Source: Gammaproteobacteria bacterium (GTDB lineage: Bacteria; Pseudomonadota; Gammaproteobacteria; Pseudomonadales; Azotimanducaceae). Taken from it: a DNA stretch of 36,888 bases. Location of the stretch: the NCBI GenBank assembly GCA_009841635.1, contig VXLJ01000017.1, positions 1-36,888 on the forward strand, read 5' to 3'. The notes under the pieces are model-generated. The model was not told where the DNA came from and did not search any database. It was given only the letters and a program-made list of their open reading frames with translations. A program made the translations under genes and the position numbers. Shown here piece after piece: positions 1 through 8,359 of this stretch (position 1 is the stretch's first letter; the number at the start of each line of letters is the position of its first letter).

Positions 1-107
1 TCTTTTTGGCGGTCGTTGTTTGCGTCGCCATCGCGGTGGGGTTTGGTGTATATCCGTCTTTATCGGCCGCGAAGTTGGATCCAGTTGAGGCACTACAGTC
101 CGAATAG
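1..107 (+). CDS. C-terminal end of a MacB/FtsX-like ABC transporter permease (partial)
   Basis: An open frame enters from the left edge (first full codon at 3) and stops at TAG 105-107, giving about 34 residues. They form a hydrophobic segment ending in a pattern of the type YPSLSAAKLDPVEALQSE. This closely matches the extreme C-terminus of FtsX/MacB-type ABC permeases, where the last membrane helix is followed by a P-x-x-x-A-A-x-L-x-P-x-E-A-L signature on the cytoplasmic side. The substrate cannot be judged because the periplasmic domain lies outside the window. The gene ends 101 bp before ftsK on the same strand. The call rests on a short but distinctive tail. Confidence 0.7.
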   Translation, partial: FLAVVVCVAIAVGFGVYPSLSAAKLDPVEALQSE

Positions 108-119
108 GTTTTGTATTCG

Positions 120-144
120 ATCTTGGCGTTAAATTAACCAAGAT
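120..144. repeat. Inverted repeat upstream of ftsK (7-bp arms, 11-nt spacer)
   Basis: Arms ATCTTGG (120-126) and CCAAGAT (138-144) are perfect complements around an AT-rich spacer. It lies just downstream of the ABC permease stop. It could be a weak terminator for that gene, although no T-run follows, or an operator in the ftsK leader. Confidence 0.45.
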
Positions 145-153
145 TTGCAGTTC

Positions 154-170
154 GCGAAATGCGATTTCGC
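154..170. repeat. Perfect hairpin/palindrome in the ftsK leader
   Basis: GCGAAAT (154-160) and ATTTCGC (164-170) are separated by GCG. The arms are perfect 7-mers, 39 bp before the ftsK start. It may be a protein-binding dyad or an RNA hairpin in the leader. It does not match a LexA box (CTGT-N8-ACAG). Confidence 0.45.
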
Positions 171-208
171 TACTAAAATAAGGCGGTCATTCACGGAGGA
201 ATGATCTA

Positions 209-2521
209 ATGGCGCAGTCGAGCATGGAGCCTGTGACTGCTAGCTACTACGTTCGCGAGTGTAGCGCGATTCTTGTCGGTGCCCTCGGCACCGTATTGTT
301 GCTTGCATTAATTAGTTACGTACCGGTTGAAGCTTCTTCTGGGCAAGTTACTAGTCATTTCAATAATTTAATAGGAACTATTGGCAACGCTACCGCGTTT
401 GGATTATTCTGGGCATTTGGCATTATTGCCTTTCTTTTGCCTTGCGGTCTACTTTGCGCCTGCGCAATGATGTTGTTATGGCGCAATGAGCGCCTTGATT
501 GGTCGCGTGTTGCGCTTTGTTTAGGTGGCGGACTGTTATTCACGTTCAGCGGCACGGTGCTTGCAACGTTGCATTGGTCATTTGTAGTGGCGTTACCGTT
601 CGGTGCTGGCGGTGCCATGGGTAGCGTTTTCGTAGCGCTAACCATGGAGCTGGTGAATACCCCAGGTCTCACTATATTGACTTTCGCCGTCATCCTAATT
701 TCGCTTCAACTCATATTTGGGTTTCGATGGCTCTCGGTACTGGAATGGATCGGGCATACACTGGTGACGTTTTGGATGTTCATGCGACGAGCTATAGCTC
801 GAGTTGCGAAATGGTCGATGCTGCGCGCCAAATCTATGTGGGTATACCTAAGAAAAGCATCGCAGGCGAAGGCAATGAATCGCTACGCCGCGCCGCTAGC
901 TAAAAAAGAACGAATTCCACCGGCCATTTCGTTTACCGATGAACTGCCAAAACTGCAATCCTCTTCTGAAACTCAAGTCGTGGCGACCATTGCGAAACCA
1001 GCTCAAGTGCCGGCACGAGCGAATGTTGAACGAAGCTTGCTTGGCGGACTGCCGAGTTTAGAAATCTTGTCGACTGCCACCGGCAGTACAACGAATCACG
1101 AGGAAGAACACCGTTTATTGATCGAATTAGGTGAACGGTTGCGCGTGATTTTGGCGGACTATGGCGTAGCGATTGAAGTTGAATCCATCATTTCAGGACC
1201 TGTCGTTTCTCGATTTGAGATTCAGTTAGCGCCTGGCTTGAAAGTCAGCAAGATCGTTTCACTTGCAAATGACTTGGCGCGAGAAATCGCCGTGCGCTCG
1301 GTGCGTGTCGTACCAGTGATTCCTGGAAAGAGCGTCGTCGGTATTGAGATTCCTAACCACATACGCGCAACTGTGACGCTGCGGGAGGTGCTGGTAGCCG
1401 ATGAATTCAACAAAGCTAAGCGACCTCTTACCCTAGCGCTCGGCAAGGACATAGCTGGCGAACCCGTGTTTGCCGACCTTGAACGGATGCCGCATTTGTT
1501 GGTTGCGGGAACGACAGGTTCCGGTAAATCCGTTGGCGTCAACGCGATGTTGTTGAGTTTGCTCTACCGACTCACCCCTGAGGAGTTGCGGCTAATTCTC
1601 ATCGACCCGAAAATGCTAGAACTTTCCGTCTACGAGGATATTCCGCATCTGCTGGCACCGGTCGTCACCGATATGCAAGACGCTGCAAAAGCGTTGCAGT
1701 GGTGCGTGCAGGAAATGGAACGGCGCTACCGACTCATGATGGAGCTTAAAGTTCGAAATCTCGGTGGTTACAACGAAAAAATCGCTGCGGCTGAACGTAC
1801 TGGCGAGCTCATCCTAGATCCGTTATGGGATCCAGATTCCGAAGCAGATCAACAAACATTGGCGAAGTTGCCCTTGATCGTCGTAGTCGTGGACGAATTC
1901 GCCGATATGATGATGATCGTCGGCAAGAAATTAGAGCAGCTGATCGCGCGCATTGCGCAGAAAGCTCGTGCGGCAGGCATTCATCTAGTACTTGCAACGC
2001 AAAGGCCTTCAGCCGAAGTCATCACTGGTTTGATTAAAGCTAACATTCCTTGTCGTATTAGCTATCAAGTATCGAGTCATACGGATTCGCGCGTGATTCT
2101 CGATCAAAACGGCGCAGAGCATTTATTAGGACATGGTGACATGTTGTTTCTCGCACCGGGCGCTAGCTTGGCGGAACGTGTCCACGGTGCTTATGTGAGT
2201 GATGAAGAAGTGTTGGCCGTCGTAGCAGACCTGCGGCAACGAGGTGAGCCTGATTACGTCTACGAAGTAGTAAGCAGTGATTCGGAGTTTGACGTCGGCG
2301 ATTTAGGCTTGAATGGCATTGCAGACGACGGCGATGATCTCTTTCAGCAAGCGGTGCGCTTTGTTATCGAATCGCGTCGTGCGTCCGCATCGGCGTTGCA
2401 AACAAAGTTTCAGATAGGATGGAATAAAGCAGCTCGCTACATGGACCAAATGGAAAAAGAAGGCATCGTAACTGAACCGGACCAGAAAGGACGCCGTGAG
2501 GTCATCGTTGCAGAAGAATAG
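209..2521 (+). CDS. ftsK: DNA translocase FtsK
   Basis: FtsK anchors at the division septum and pumps DNA toward dif, activating XerCD to resolve chromosome dimers. The 770 residues show an N-terminal membrane domain with about four hydrophobic segments (roughly 20-185), a basic juxtamembrane stretch, a short linker (about 230-290), and the motor. Walker A is AGTTGSGKS at 433-441 and Walker B is VVVVDEFAD near 558-566. The C-terminal winged-helix gamma domain (about 708-770) carries the usual LQxxFxIGxNxAAR pattern. The linker is much shorter than in E. coli FtsK (about 1330 residues), as in Pseudomonas-type proteins. The start is supported by GGAGGA at 195-200, 8 nt before ATG 209; an ATG at 201 gives only two codons. 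lolA follows after 6 bp. Confidence 0.97.
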   Translation: MAQSSMEPVTASYYVRECSAILVGALGTVLLLALISYVPVEASSGQVTSHFNNLIGTIGNATAFGLFWAFGIIAFLLPCGLLCACAMMLLWRNERLDWSRVALCLGGGLLFTFSGTVLATLHWSFVVALPFGAGGAMGSVFVALTMELVNTPGLTILTFAVILISLQLIFGFRWLSVLEWIGHTLVTFWMFMRRAIARVAKWSMLRAKSMWVYLRKASQAKAMNRYAAPLAKKERIPPAISFTDELPKLQSSSETQVVATIAKPAQVPARANVERSLLGGLPSLEILSTATGSTTNHEEEHRLLIELGERLRVILADYGVAIEVESIISGPVVSRFEIQLAPGLKVSKIVSLANDLAREIAVRSVRVVPVIPGKSVVGIEIPNHIRATVTLREVLVADEFNKAKRPLTLALGKDIAGEPVFADLERMPHLLVAGTTGSGKSVGVNAMLLSLLYRLTPEELRLILIDPKMLELSVYEDIPHLLAPVVTDMQDAAKALQWCVQEMERRYRLMMELKVRNLGGYNEKIAAAERTGELILDPLWDPDSEADQQTLAKLPLIVVVVDEFADMMMIVGKKLEQLIARIAQKARAAGIHLVLATQRPSAEVITGLIKANIPCRISYQVSSHTDSRVILDQNGAEHLLGHGDMLFLAPGASLAERVHGAYVSDEEVLAVVADLRQRGEPDYVYEVVSSDSEFDVGDLGLNGIADDGDDLFQQAVRFVIESRRASASALQTKFQIGWNKAARYMDQMEKEGIVTEPDQKGRREVIVAEE

Positions 2522-2527
2522 TTAGCG

Positions 2528-3169
2528 ATGATGAGTCGGCTGCTTTTGGTGGTTGCAGCCTTTGCTGTGCTCGGCTTCGCAGAGCTGGCAGTTGGCCAGC
2601 AAATCTATGACCCAAAACAGCAACTCATCGATAAGCTAAAACGCGTTGAGTCGCTTCAAGCCGATTTCACCCAACGTTTGCTTGACATTGAAGGCGAGGA
2701 ACTGCAGGTTCTCCAAGGCAGAATGATTGCACAACGGCCTAATCTCTTCCGTTGGGAGGTTACCAGTCCGTATGAAATGACCTACCAGTTGGTCGATCTC
2801 AATCTAACCATACTCGATCCAGATCTCAATCAAGTCACGTACGAAAAACTCAGCTCAACCCAAGATGTGCCGATGATTGCCATTTTGTTGCATCGTGACG
2901 CCGAAGCATTGAAGGATTTCGAAGTTACTCAGGCGACGAATTTCTTTGAGCTGAAACCGCTTAAGGAGATGCAGTTGTTCACGCTAGTCACGGTGTATTT
3001 CGCTGGTACACGTTTGGATGCAATCGATATGCGTGATACGCAGAATCGTTTGACTGAATTCTCATTCTCCAACGTGGAGGAAAATCCAGTGCTTGAGAAA
3101 TCGGTTTTTGATTTGGCCATTCCAAGCGACGTAGAGGTACTCGGTGTGCCGCATTCAACGTCAAACTAA
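2528..3169 (+). CDS. lolA: Outer-membrane lipoprotein carrier protein LolA
   Basis: LolA is the periplasmic chaperone that takes lipoproteins from LolCDE in the inner membrane and delivers them to LolB in the outer membrane. The 213-residue product starts with a typical signal peptide (hydrophobic core about residues 4-20, likely cleavage after AVG near 23). It continues with the family hallmark LxxVxSLQADFTQ and a repetitive beta-strand pattern including GRMIAQRPNLFRWEV and an ILDPDLNQVTY-like segment. Length is normal for the family. Two consecutive ATGs (2528, 2531) are possible starts. Its place directly after ftsK and before rarA is the conserved gammaproteobacterial order. Confidence 0.95.
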   Translation: MMSRLLLVVAAFAVLGFAELAVGQQIYDPKQQLIDKLKRVESLQADFTQRLLDIEGEELQVLQGRMIAQRPNLFRWEVTSPYEMTYQLVDLNLTILDPDLNQVTYEKLSSTQDVPMIAILLHRDAEALKDFEVTQATNFFELKPLKEMQLFTLVTVYFAGTRLDAIDMRDTQNRLTEFSFSNVEENPVLEKSVFDLAIPSDVEVLGVPHSTSN

Positions 3170-3226
3170 TCAAAAGCCCAGTCGCTATATTTGATGTGCG
3201 TTCGCAATCAATGAGATCAACGTAAC

Positions 3227-4489
3227 ATCGACACCTCGCCACTCGCAGATCGGCTAAGACCTGCATCTTTCGCTGACTTCGTTGGTCAGGAACATCTGCT
3301 TGGACGCAATCGACCGCTCGCTACCTTAATTGAGCAACGTGCAGTCCATTCCATGCTTTTGTGGGGACCGCCAGGTTCAGGCAAGACGACGCTTGCTCGT
3401 TTGCTTGCTAAGAACTCCGATGCGCACTGGATTGCCATGTCTGCGGTGCTTGCTGGTGTTAAGGACGTACGTGCCGCCATCGCAGAAGCGAAAGACATGG
3501 TGCCGCATCAGACCGTCTTATTCGTCGATGAGGTGCACCGCTTCAATAAGGCGCAGCAAGACGCCTTTCTACCGCATGTTGAATCAGGCATCCTGACCAT
3601 CATTGGCGCGACCACCGAAAATCCTGCGTTTGAGGTGAATTCAGCGTTGTTGTCGCGGACGCACGTGTATGTTCTGCATCGTCTTGAAGCGCGCCATATA
3701 AGGGCTATTGTGAACCATGCGCTAGCAGCATGCAATTCGTCGGTCGTTTGTACCGAACGGGGTATGGAAACACTCATTGGACTCGCTGATGGCGACGCAC
3801 GACGAGCATTGAATTTGCTAGAAGCGGCTTTTCGCTTGAACGAGCAGGAACTTGACGGCGAGCATATTGAACGCGCGGCAGGGCAAGCCTTTCGGCAATT
3901 CGATAAAGGTGGCGATGCGTTCTACGACCAAATCTCCGCCTTACACAAGTCCATACGAGGTAGTGATCCAAATGCATCCTTGTATTGGTTTGCGCGTATG
4001 GTGGACGGTGGTTGTGACCCGCTGTACATCGCGCGGCGCTTGATTCGAATTGCAACTGAAGATATCGGCACAGCGGATCCACGTTGTTTGCAATTGGCAA
4101 TCGCGGCACGGGACGCGTATCGGCATTTAGGCTCACCTGAAGGCGAGTTGGCATTGGCGGAAACCGTGGTGTATTTCGCCTCTGTCCCGAAAAGCAACGC
4201 GGTTGATGTAGCCTATGAACGAGCGATGACATTTGTGCGCGAACATCCTTCTTATCCAGTGCCAATGCGTTTTCGTAATGCACCGACCAAGTTGGCAAAG
4301 TCTCTTGGTCACGGCGATGGTTACCGGTATGCCCATGATGAAGAACAAGCATTTGCGGCCGGCGAACGCTACTTCCCTGACGAGATGCCTGATCAAGCTT
4401 TTTTTAAACCGTCATCGCGCGGTATCGAAAAACAAATCGAAGAACGCTTATCTAAACTTCGCCGCTTGAACGAACGCGCCAAGCGCTAA
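3227..4489 (+). CDS. rarA: Replication-associated recombination protein A (AAA+ ATPase), start codon unresolved
   Basis: RarA/MgsA is a clamp-loader-like AAA+ ATPase acting at stalled replication forks, with SSB as known partner. Homology starts upstream of the first ATG (3353): the frame encodes SPLADRLRPASFADFVGQEH, the standard RarA N-terminus, from about 3236. Walker A is GPPGSGKTTLA, Walker B is LFVDEVHRFNKAQQDAFLP, and sensor 1 is IIGATTENPAFEVNSALLSR. The frame is open only from 3215, after TGA 3212-3214, and has no ATG, GTG or TTG before 3353. ATC at 3227 is the best in-frame candidate and would give 420 residues, near the usual size. A one-base indel is the alternative: ATG at 3211 is one frame off and stops at 3223. 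Starting at 3353 would remove the conserved N-terminus. crcB follows 5 bp later. Confidence 0.9.
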   Translation: MDTSPLADRLRPASFADFVGQEHLLGRNRPLATLIEQRAVHSMLLWGPPGSGKTTLARLLAKNSDAHWIAMSAVLAGVKDVRAAIAEAKDMVPHQTVLFVDEVHRFNKAQQDAFLPHVESGILTIIGATTENPAFEVNSALLSRTHVYVLHRLEARHIRAIVNHALAACNSSVVCTERGMETLIGLADGDARRALNLLEAAFRLNEQELDGEHIERAAGQAFRQFDKGGDAFYDQISALHKSIRGSDPNASLYWFARMVDGGCDPLYIARRLIRIATEDIGTADPRCLQLAIAARDAYRHLGSPEGELALAETVVYFASVPKSNAVDVAYERAMTFVREHPSYPVPMRFRNAPTKLAKSLGHGDGYRYAHDEEQAFAAGERYFPDEMPDQAFFKPSSRGIEKQIEERLSKLRRLNERAKR

Positions 4490-4494
4490 TTACT

Positions 4495-4863
4495 TTGCTG
4501 AAATCGGTTTTGCTTGTAGCTAGCGGTGGCGCTCTAGGCGCACTTGCCCGATATGTGGTAACTGTCTTTACCACAGCTCAAGGCGTTGCGCCTTGGGGTA
4601 CATTCATAGTGAATATTCTCGGATGCTTCTTAATTGGTATATTGATTGCGCAAGCAAGCGGATCCGAGTGGTACCAGGCGTATGGCAGATCGCTGATTGT
4701 GGTAGGTTTTTTAGGTGCTTTTACGACTTTTTCCGCATTTTCATTAGATACGCTAGAGCTTGCCGAACAAGGCAAGACTTCTATGGCCATCATCTATGCG
4801 GCGATCACTGTGAGTTCGTGCCTCGCCGCAACATACACTGGCTTGAAACTAGCAATTAACTGA
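4495..4863 (+). CDS. crcB: Fluoride efflux channel CrcB/Fluc
   Basis: Fluc proteins are small four-helix inner-membrane channels, working as antiparallel dimers, that let fluoride out of the cell. The 122-residue product has the family signatures: GGALGALARY near the N-terminus, WGTFIVNILGCFLIG in helix 2, and the pore motif GFLGAFTTFSAFSLDTLEL in helix 3. The start is TTG at 4495, 5 nt after the rarA stop; no ATG lies near the start of homology, so this start is accepted. The stop overlaps the serS start as TGATG (4861-4865), indicating translational coupling. No fluoride riboswitch is visible in front of it, as expected for an internal operon gene. Confidence 0.93.
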   Translation: MLKSVLLVASGGALGALARYVVTVFTTAQGVAPWGTFIVNILGCFLIGILIAQASGSEWYQAYGRSLIVVGFLGAFTTFSAFSLDTLELAEQGKTSMAIIYAAITVSSCLAATYTGLKLAIN

Positions 4864-6152
4864 TGCTAGACCCACGAGCGCTTCGGCGTGACCCAGAACT
4901 TATTGCCAAAGCGCTTAGCAAACGAGGCAATGCGTTCGACTTAACGTCCTATCGAGAGCTGGAGACCACCCGGCACGATCTGCAAACTGAACTCGAGAAT
5001 TTGCAACATGAGCGCAATGAAATCTCGAAGGCTATTGGACAGGCAAAAGGCGATGGTCTAGACATTGAACCGCTTAAGCTGAGCGTACGTGAAATCGGGT
5101 TCCGATTAGATGTTGTAAAGCAGGAGTTCGCGAAAGTTCGCGATGAACTCAGCGCCTTCTTGTTGTCCATTCCCAACGTACCGCACGAATCCGTGCCGGC
5201 CGGTGAAGACGAAGACGATAACCTAGTTTTGTACGAACGCGGCGAGATCCCATCGTTCAACTTTGAAGCGAAAGATCATGTCAATCTAGCGCCTAGTTTT
5301 TTAGATATTGAGTTAGCTGCCAAGATCAGTGGTAGTCGTTTCAGCGTATTACGAGGACCACTGGCAAAACTTCAACGGAGTTTGACTCAGTTTATGCTGG
5401 ATGTGCATGTCGAGCAACACGGGTATGAGGAGGTCTATGTACCTTATATCGTGAACGCATCATCCATGACGGCAACAGGTCAGTTACCGAAATTCGCTCA
5501 CGATGCGTTCCAGGTTCAACATACCGAACCGATGTATCTCGTCCCAACGGCCGAAGTGCCGGTGACCAATTTCGTACGGGACGAGATTTTGGCAGCGGAT
5601 GAGCTGCCAATGAAATTTGTCGCGCATACGCCGTGCTTTCGAAGCGAAGCTGGTTCCTACGGCAAAGACACGCGCGGCATTTTTAGGCAACATCAATTTG
5701 AAAAAGTAGAGCTAGTGCACGTTGCATCGCCAGATGACTCATGGGATGCATTTGAGGAGCTGCTCGGCAACGCGGAGGCAATCCTCAAGATGCTCGAGCT
5801 GCCTTACCGAGCAAGTGTGCTGTGCGGTGGTGATTTAGGTTTCGCCGCCGCGAAGACGGTTGACCTTGAGGTTTGGTTGCCAAGCCAGAAACGCTACCGT
5901 GAAATATCGAGCGTGAGTAATTTCTTGGATTTTCAAGCTCGCCGAGCTCAGGCACGCTTTCGCCGTCGGGCAGGCGAGCGACCGGAACTCGTACATACGT
6001 TGAATGGTTCTGGTTTAGCGGTTGGACGTGCCTTAATCGCACTGATGGAGAACTACCAGAACGGCGATGGCTCGTTCTGTATTCCGGATGTCTTGCGCGA
6101 CTACATGGGTGGTGTGGACTCGCTGAAACTTGTCGCACCACTGAGCGACTAA
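4863..6152 (+). CDS. serS: Serine--tRNA ligase
   Basis: SerRS charges tRNA-Ser, and also tRNA-Sec where present, with serine in the cytoplasm. The 429-residue length is standard. Residues 1-110 form the long antiparallel coiled-coil arm that grips the long variable arm of tRNA-Ser, starting with the typical MLDPRALRRDPELIAKAL. Class II motif 2 is CFRSEAGSYGKDTRGIFRQH, and motif 3 is GSGLAVGRALIALMEN. ATG 4863 overlaps the crcB stop by one base; the stop TAA shares its last base with the cysG ATG (6152). A tRNA-Ser(UGA), one of its substrates, lies 8 kb away at 14390-14477. Confidence 0.98.
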   Translation: MLDPRALRRDPELIAKALSKRGNAFDLTSYRELETTRHDLQTELENLQHERNEISKAIGQAKGDGLDIEPLKLSVREIGFRLDVVKQEFAKVRDELSAFLLSIPNVPHESVPAGEDEDDNLVLYERGEIPSFNFEAKDHVNLAPSFLDIELAAKISGSRFSVLRGPLAKLQRSLTQFMLDVHVEQHGYEEVYVPYIVNASSMTATGQLPKFAHDAFQVQHTEPMYLVPTAEVPVTNFVRDEILAADELPMKFVAHTPCFRSEAGSYGKDTRGIFRQHQFEKVELVHVASPDDSWDAFEELLGNAEAILKMLELPYRASVLCGGDLGFAAAKTVDLEVWLPSQKRYREISSVSNFLDFQARRAQARFRRRAGERPELVHTLNGSGLAVGRALIALMENYQNGDGSFCIPDVLRDYMGGVDSLKLVAPLSD

Positions 6153-7516
6153 TGGCGCAGCTGCCGCTGTTTCTTGACAGCGAAAAGCTGCGGTGTCTTG
6201 TGATTGGCGGCGGCGACGTCGCAGCCCGGAAACTCGCAACCCTTATCGAGCGAGGGGTAACGACTCGCATCGTCACAGTTGAGGCAAATCAGCAAATAGC
6301 GAAGCTTGCGAGCGAGCAAGGCATCGCTATTGAATTGCGATCTTTTGCACTGCATGACTTGGCCGATGTCAATCTGGTCATTGCGGCAACCAATGACCGC
6401 GAGCTGAACCAGCAAATTGCCGCAGCTTGCGCCGCGCGCGCTATTCTGGTGAATGTGGTTGACGATTTCGAACTATCGACGGCGATTTTCCCATCTATCA
6501 TCGATCGTTCACCTGTCTTGGTCGCTGTTTCTACGGGAGGGCGATCACCGACGTTAGCGCGAAGGATCAAAACTCAACTAGAAACGCATTTGAGCGGCGG
6601 GCTCGGTCGTGTCGCTGACTTTTTGTTTGACAAGCGTCGGGAGTTCGGGGGCATACGTTCACGGCGAACATGGGATGCCGTATTAGATTCCACGATTCCT
6701 GATTTACTTGAACGAGGTGAGGTTGCAGCAGCAGACGAACAGTTTGCCAGCATTCATGGGGAACAAGCATCTACTCACGGATTTGTCTCACTCGTAGGCG
6801 CAGGTCCAGGGGACCCTGAGCTACTTACCTTGAAAGCAGCTCGTTGCATTGATCGTGCCGATGTTTTGTACTACGACAATCTTGTGTCACAAGAAGTTCT
6901 TGCGCGAGTTCGGAAGGACGCAGATTTGGTCTATGTTGGTAAAAAACGTAAATTCGCTGGAATTCGTCAAGAAGAGATCAATCAGTTATTGCTAGCCAGC
7001 GCACTTGAGGGTAAACGGGTTGTTCGTTTAAAAGGCGGCGATCCATTCATGTTCGGACGTGGTGGCGAAGAAATCGAATCCTTAATCCGGGAACGAATTC
7101 CATTTGAAGTAGTGCCAGGCATCACAGCCGCATTAGGCTGCGCTGCGTACGCAGGCATTCCGCTGACACATCGCGATTACGCCCAATCGGTCCGATTTGT
7201 GACGGGCCACCTAAAAAGCGGCGAAATACATCTGGACTGGCCAGAACTTGCCAAACCAGATCAAACGCTCGTCGTTTACATGGGATTGGCAAATTTGGAG
7301 TTGTTTACTAGAAACCTTGTTGAACACGGCTTAACGCCGCAGACTCCAATTGCCATTGTTTCTCGCGGCACATTTCCTGATCAGCAAGTTGTGAAGACCA
7401 CCATCGATGCCGTCGAAGGCATGTCTTCTTTGCGCACTCTAGTAAGCCCGACAACAGCGATCATCGGCGGGGTGGTGGGATTTAGCGATCGACTAGAAGC
7501 GAAACCGAAGAATTAG
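6152..7516 (+). CDS. cysG: Siroheme synthase CysG (bifunctional dehydrogenase/ferrochelatase plus uroporphyrinogen-III methyltransferase)
   Basis: CysG makes siroheme, the cofactor of sulfite and nitrite reductases, from uroporphyrinogen III. The 454 residues match the usual two-part protein. The N-terminal CysG-B half (1-150) has the NAD site VIGGGDVAARK and the NVVDD motif at 101-105, whose second Asp corresponds to the catalytic Asp of known CysG. The CysG-A SUMT half (from about 211) has VGAGPGDPELLTLKA, the LYYDNLVS segment and VRLKGGDPFMFGRGGEE. Start ATG overlaps the serS stop by 1 nt. The stop overlaps the stop of the convergent flavoprotein gene by 4 nt (7513-7516). Confidence 0.97.
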   Translation: MAQLPLFLDSEKLRCLVIGGGDVAARKLATLIERGVTTRIVTVEANQQIAKLASEQGIAIELRSFALHDLADVNLVIAATNDRELNQQIAAACAARAILVNVVDDFELSTAIFPSIIDRSPVLVAVSTGGRSPTLARRIKTQLETHLSGGLGRVADFLFDKRREFGGIRSRRTWDAVLDSTIPDLLERGEVAAADEQFASIHGEQASTHGFVSLVGAGPGDPELLTLKAARCIDRADVLYYDNLVSQEVLARVRKDADLVYVGKKRKFAGIRQEEINQLLLASALEGKRVVRLKGGDPFMFGRGGEEIESLIRERIPFEVVPGITAALGCAAYAGIPLTHRDYAQSVRFVTGHLKSGEIHLDWPELAKPDQTLVVYMGLANLELFTRNLVEHGLTPQTPIAIVSRGTFPDQQVVKTTIDAVEGMSSLRTLVSPTTAIIGGVVGFSDRLEAKPKN

Positions 7517-7986
7517 TATCGCCCCCCTAATTTGCGGTGGTCCCAGGTAATGTATCGTTCGGGAATAAAACGCAACGCCACACGCTTTCGAGCATTTGGT
7601 TGGACTGACTCACGCAGCTTGGCCGCTTGCTCTTCGTTTAGCTCCCGACCACGCGAATTGATTTTTACCAGCGTGTCAACGACGAGCTGATGGTCTTCTA
7701 AGATCTCTGTTTGTGCGTAGATCATGACGCCTTGAAGTTCTGAATAGACCGTGCCTGATTCGATGAGCAAGCTTGCTTTGGGATCGCGTTGCCAATTCAG
7801 AACTTTCTGACTCTTGCTGAATGTCGTGCAAAGTAGTGAGTCGTCATCATCAATACCGAACCACATGGGCAGCGGGTGAGGATACCCGTGTTTACCGTTG
7901 GAGACAATGATGAGGGTTTGGGCCGACGCGATGTAATCCGTACGCTCGGATTTGGTCATTTCGATTTGGCTACGTCTTGAAGGCAT
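7513..7986 (-). CDS. PPOX-family flavin-binding protein (pyridoxamine 5'-phosphate oxidase fold)
   Basis: The 157-residue protein matches the split-barrel FMN/F420-binding family: LIIVSNGKHGYPHPLPMWF, LLCTTFSKSQKVLNWQRDP and ASLLIESG are its usual beta-strand blocks (about residues 25-80). The C-terminus ends in YITWDHRKLGGRY. Such proteins are cytoplasmic dimers that reduce or oxidise small substrates. It is not PdxH itself, since the PLP-specific C-terminal signature is not seen, and substrate and cofactor (FMN or F420) cannot be decided by eye. ATG 7986 is used; a second in-frame ATG nine codons later also fits. It converges on cysG with overlapping stop codons, so no room remains for a terminator between them. 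Confidence 0.75.
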   Translation of the reverse strand: MPSRRSQIEMTKSERTDYIASAQTLIIVSNGKHGYPHPLPMWFGIDDDDSLLCTTFSKSQKVLNWQRDPKASLLIESGTVYSELQGVMIYAQTEILEDHQLVVDTLVKINSRGRELNEEQAAKLRESVQPNARKRVALRFIPERYITWDHRKLGGRY

Positions 7987-8359
7987 CGATTCTTGTTGAT
8001 CCTAGCGGAGATTTGAACTTCATCGTAACATACGAGTGGCCTGAGGAGAGGCTAAAGCAACAGAAGCACGCTGCCCAACGGGTTTCGCACTAACCGAGCT
8101 GCGACCAAACCCATAGTTAGAACTTTGGTTCTTTGCGCAACCTTCGACGTAAGTTTCTATGCAGGGGCAGTTCAGTTTGCTTCTTACAGTATCACTATAG
8201 GACCATAGTTACTAGCCAGCGAAAGTTAGTTGTGACTGTTTTACGATTAATAGAACGATCGGTTGTGTCTTGCAACGCGGCGACTGATTTTGTACATTGA
8301 AAAGTGCGTTACATCAACTTAACTGAAATGGCGTACGCAAGAATCTTCAATTTGATTAT
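7987..8359. other. Intergenic stretch, 373 bp, no gene seen
   Basis: It separates the flavoprotein (start at 7986, minus) from the end of the 370-residue unknown gene (minus), so it should hold the flavoprotein promoter. A near-palindrome with arms ACTAT and ATAGT lies around 8193-8208. No convincing hairpin with a T-run, RNA gene or coding frame was found. Confidence 0.5.

Noticed and set aside
120-144. Rho-independent terminator for the upstream ABC permease
   Set aside because: The stem is followed by TTGCAG rather than a T-run, so it is listed only as an inverted repeat.
108-208. LexA/SOS box in front of ftsK, as in E. coli
   Set aside because: No CTGT-N8-ACAG pattern found.
3774-4352. 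Minus-strand frame of 192 codons
   Set aside because: It is antisense to rarA, whose reading frame is strongly supported; composition has no family match.
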